From Selenomonas dianae (GTDB lineage Bacteria; Bacillota; Negativicutes; Selenomonadales; Selenomonadaceae): a stretch of DNA of 64,000 nucleotides. Both the position numbers and the translations under genes were made by a program. Each line of letters starts with the position of its first letter. Within the stretch, counting starts at the first letter, position 1. Below are positions 61,966 to 64,000 of this stretch, in pieces. The notes beneath the pieces were generated by a model, which saw nothing but the letters and a program-made list of their open reading frames with translations, was not told where the DNA came from and searched no databases. The stretch is taken from contig NZ_CP128650.1 of assembly GCF_030644225.1 (NCBI RefSeq), positions 506,001 to 570,000 on the forward strand. The letters run 5' to 3'.

Positions 61966-63605
61966 CAAGGGGATTGATGATTCGTATTCTTTGTTTTGCG
62001 GTGCTGACGGTGTTTCTCGTGCCGCAGTGGGCGGACGCGGCAAAGAAGGAGCCGGTCACGGAGAAAATCGTGTTCATCCCGCATGACAGCCGTCCGATCT
62101 CAAGCAAGCAGACGGCGGATGTCGTGCAGCGCACGGGCTATGAGGTCGTCGTTCCGCCGACGGAGCTGCTGGGCAGCAGGGACGACTGGGGACATCCCGA
62201 GGAACTCTGGACATGGGTGGAGGAAAACCTCGCACAGCCGGGGGTAAAGGCGGCGGTCATCTCCTCGGATGCCATGATCTACGGCAGCCTCGTCGGTTCG
62301 CGCAAGCACGCCTATACCCGCAGTCAGGTGCTCACACGCGCACAGCGTTTTGATGGGCTGCAGCGCACCTGCCCCAAAGTACCGCTCTACGTATTCGGTT
62401 CGATCATGCGCACGCCGCGCACGGGCGAGGCATCGGGGCACGAGGAGCCCGAGTACTACCGCCGCTACGGTGCGGATATTTTTCGCTACACGGTTCTGCG
62501 GGACAAAGAGGAGATCGAGGGGCTCACGCGCCGTGAGCGCAAGGAATACGATTTCCTCGGGCGACTGATTCCGAAGGAGGCGCTGTCCGACTGGATGGGC
62601 AGACGGGAGACGAACTATGCAGTCAATGAGTATCTGATCGAACTCATGCGAACGCACAACACGTTCCGCTACCTGACACTCGGACGCGACGACAATGCGC
62701 CGTTCTCGCAGACGCATCTGGAGAGCCGTCACCTGACGGAGGCGGGGGCGGATCTCGGCAAGGCGCGGTTTCAGACGATGGCGGGCATCGACGAGATCGC
62801 CCTGCTCATGCTCACGCGTGCGGTGAACGAGCAGCGGCACGAGATCCCGTTTGTCTTTGTCCGCTACAACTGGGGGAGCGGGCCTGATACCGTTCCTGCG
62901 TATTCGGATGAGAAGATCAGCACGTCGATCTCGGATGCCGTGCTTGCTGCGGGCGGGATGATGGTGCGTGCGCCGGAGAAGGCGGATGTTGTGCTCGCGG
63001 TGAATACGAATCCGGATGGGCGCACCTACGAGGCAAATGCGCCGCTCAACGATGGTGCGCAGCGCGAGGGGACGATGTACTTCGCGGACACGGTCGCGGA
63101 CTATGTGGCGAAGGGATACCCCGTCGCCATCGCCGACATCGCCTTTGCCAACGGTGCGGACAATGCCCTAATGGCGGAGCTGCAGCGGCGCGGACTGCTC
63201 TATAAAATTCACGCCTATGCGGGGTGGAACACGCCGACGAACAGCTCGGGCTTTGCCCTCGGCGAGGGGATGCTCGTGCAGCATATGGACGGGGATGCCG
63301 TCGATCATCTCCTCACCACACGTTATCTCGACGACTGGGCGTATCAAGCAAATGTGCGCAATATCATCGCACGCCAGCTCACATGGCTGCGCGGGGATGG
63401 ATTCTATGGCAGCCTCGGCTCGAAGATGGATGCGGTCGCCATGCGCTCCACGCGGATGATGAACCGATTTATCGAGGAAAATCTGCCGCCGATTGCGGAG
63501 ATTGACACCGTGACCGTGACATTCCCGTGGAATCGGATGTTTGAGTCGGACATCCTGCCCGAGGATCCGGGCTTTGCGGAGGAATATCTAGCGAGGAGGA
63601 AATAG
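61962..63605 (+). CDS. DUF4127 family secreted protein
   Basis: A 547-residue protein with a signal peptide (1-26, [17 protein letters not shown]). Family blocks are [72 protein letters not shown] and [20 protein letters not shown]. Conserved Asp, His and Asn residues in these blocks suggest an enzyme, possibly acting on envelope material, but the function is unknown. TTG 61962 follows GGAGGAG and overlaps the upstream stop; ATG 61977 is an alternative that keeps the signal peptide. The flavodoxin gene follows one base later. Confidence 0.85.
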   Translation: MTRGLMIRILCFAVLTVFLVPQWADAAKKEPVTEKIVFIPHDSRPISSKQTADVVQRTGYEVVVPPTELLGSRDDWGHPEELWTWVEENLAQPGVKAAVISSDAMIYGSLVGSRKHAYTRSQVLTRAQRFDGLQRTCPKVPLYVFGSIMRTPRTGEASGHEEPEYYRRYGADIFRYTVLRDKEEIEGLTRRERKEYDFLGRLIPKEALSDWMGRRETNYAVNEYLIELMRTHNTFRYLTLGRDDNAPFSQTHLESRHLTEAGADLGKARFQTMAGIDEIALLMLTRAVNEQRHEIPFVFVRYNWGSGPDTVPAYSDEKISTSISDAVLAAGGMMVRAPEKADVVLAVNTNPDGRTYEANAPLNDGAQREGTMYFADTVADYVAKGYPVAIADIAFANGADNALMAELQRRGLLYKIHAYAGWNTPTNSSGFALGEGMLVQHMDGDAVDHLLTTRYLDDWAYQANVRNIIARQLTWLRGDGFYGSLGSKMDAVAMRSTRMMNRFIEENLPPIAEIDTVTVTFPWNRMFESDILPEDPGFAEEYLARRK

Positions 63606-63606
63606 C

Positions 63607-64000
63607 ATGTATGGGAAAATACTGATTGCCTACTTTTCCGCATCACCCTCACGGCGGACGGAGCAGATCGCACACAAGATTGCCGATGTGATCCGTGCGG
63701 ATCTCTATGAGATCGCGCCCGCCGTCCCCTATACGCAGGAGGATCTCAACTGGAATGATGATCAGAGCCGTTCCAGTGTGGAGATGCGCGACCCGCACAG
63801 CCGTCCCGCGATTGCGGGCGAGCCGCTTGACCTGACGCAATATCCCGTGATCTTCGTCGGGTTTCCGATCTGGTGGTATGTCGCGCCCCATATTATCAAT
63901 ACGTTCCTTGAAAGCTATGATCTGACGGGCAAGACCGTCGTTCCGTTTGCGACATCGGGCGGCAGCTCCATGGGGCAGACGACCGCCCACCTGCGACCCT
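63607..64000 (+). CDS. Flavodoxin-like protein, cut by window end
   Basis: 131 residues are visible. [19 protein letters not shown] gives the FMN phosphate-binding loop region, and [20 protein letters not shown] with [10 protein letters not shown] gives the isoalloxazine loops. This pattern is typical of short-chain flavodoxins annotated as NAD(P)H-dependent oxidoreductases in Firmicutes. ATG 63607 follows GAGGAGG and lies two bases after the DUF4127 stop. The C-terminus is outside the window. Confidence 0.88.
   Translation, partial: MYGKILIAYFSASPSRRTEQIAHKIADVIRADLYEIAPAVPYTQEDLNWNDDQSRSSVEMRDPHSRPAIAGEPLDLTQYPVIFVGFPIWWYVAPHIINTFLESYDLTGKTVVPFATSGGSSMGQTTAHLRP

Overview
The window looks like a chromosome segment from a Selenomonas-like member of the Negativicutes, the Firmicutes that have an outer membrane. 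The lineage is inferred, not searched. The reasons are a GC-rich genome, Firmicutes-type gene sets (secG-esterase-rnr-smpB, the GlgC/GlgD pair, strong AGGAGG ribosome sites, several TTG and GTG starts) and a secretin with a PilP/GspC-like partner, which needs an outer membrane. No rRNA, tRNA or CRISPR array was recognised.

Layout. 1-4.35 kb: the AT-richer end of a surface-polysaccharide locus (heparinase-like gene cut by the window edge, half an MBOAT acyltransferase, glf), an internally deleted IS30-family element, and a small orphan gene with its own promoter and terminator. 4.4-7.2 kb: a sugar epimerase, then mtnA with a class II aldolase (likely disposal of methylthioribose or deoxyribose phosphate). 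7.3-12.3 kb: gap-pgk-tpiA-gpmI, with strong hairpins between some genes. 12.3-24.2 kb: DUF1232, topB, a DEAD-box helicase, a CNNM/CBS protein, secG-est-rnr-smpB, an amino acid permease and a zinc-ribbon membrane protein. 24.2-32.3 kb: NhaC antiporter, a two-component system divergent from a PepSY protein whose promoter carries a PhoP-box-like repeat, a chemoreceptor and an AEC transporter. 32.6-38.2 kb: phosphohexomutase, pgi, PilP/GspC-like protein plus secretin, an orphan NarL-type regulator. 38.3-41.7 kb: a probable toxin-antitoxin pair with promoter and palindromic operator, a ZIP transporter, a candidate structured small RNA on the minus strand, and eno with a leader peptide ORF. 41.8-47.4 kb: nitroreductase, M48 protease, MFS transporter, rpsT, a reduced P1B-ATPase-like protein and a divergent TetR regulator with operator palindromes. 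47.4-60.4 kb: the glycogen locus glgC-glgD-glgP-glgB-glgA and a GH13-GH77 fusion. 60.5-64 kb: DUF2225, an unknown protein, DUF4127 and a flavodoxin cut by the window end.

Carbon flow ties much of the window together. Phosphohexomutase and Pgi link glucose phosphates to glycolysis; gap, pgk, tpiA, gpmI and eno make up the lower pathway; the glg genes store and remobilise glucose as glycogen.

The observations most worth following are: (a) the candidate sRNA at 39937-40131, with C-rich loops, an extended -10 promoter and a perfect terminator; (b) the toxin-antitoxin module at 38331-39035; (c) GlgB carrying a histone-H1-like Lys/Ala tail preceded by an A10 tract where either single-base slip gives an immediate stop; (d) the PhoP-box-like promoter of the PepSY gene; (e) a dispersed ~30-base intergenic repeat in four copies; (f) the P1B-ATPase-like protein lacking its catalytic motif.
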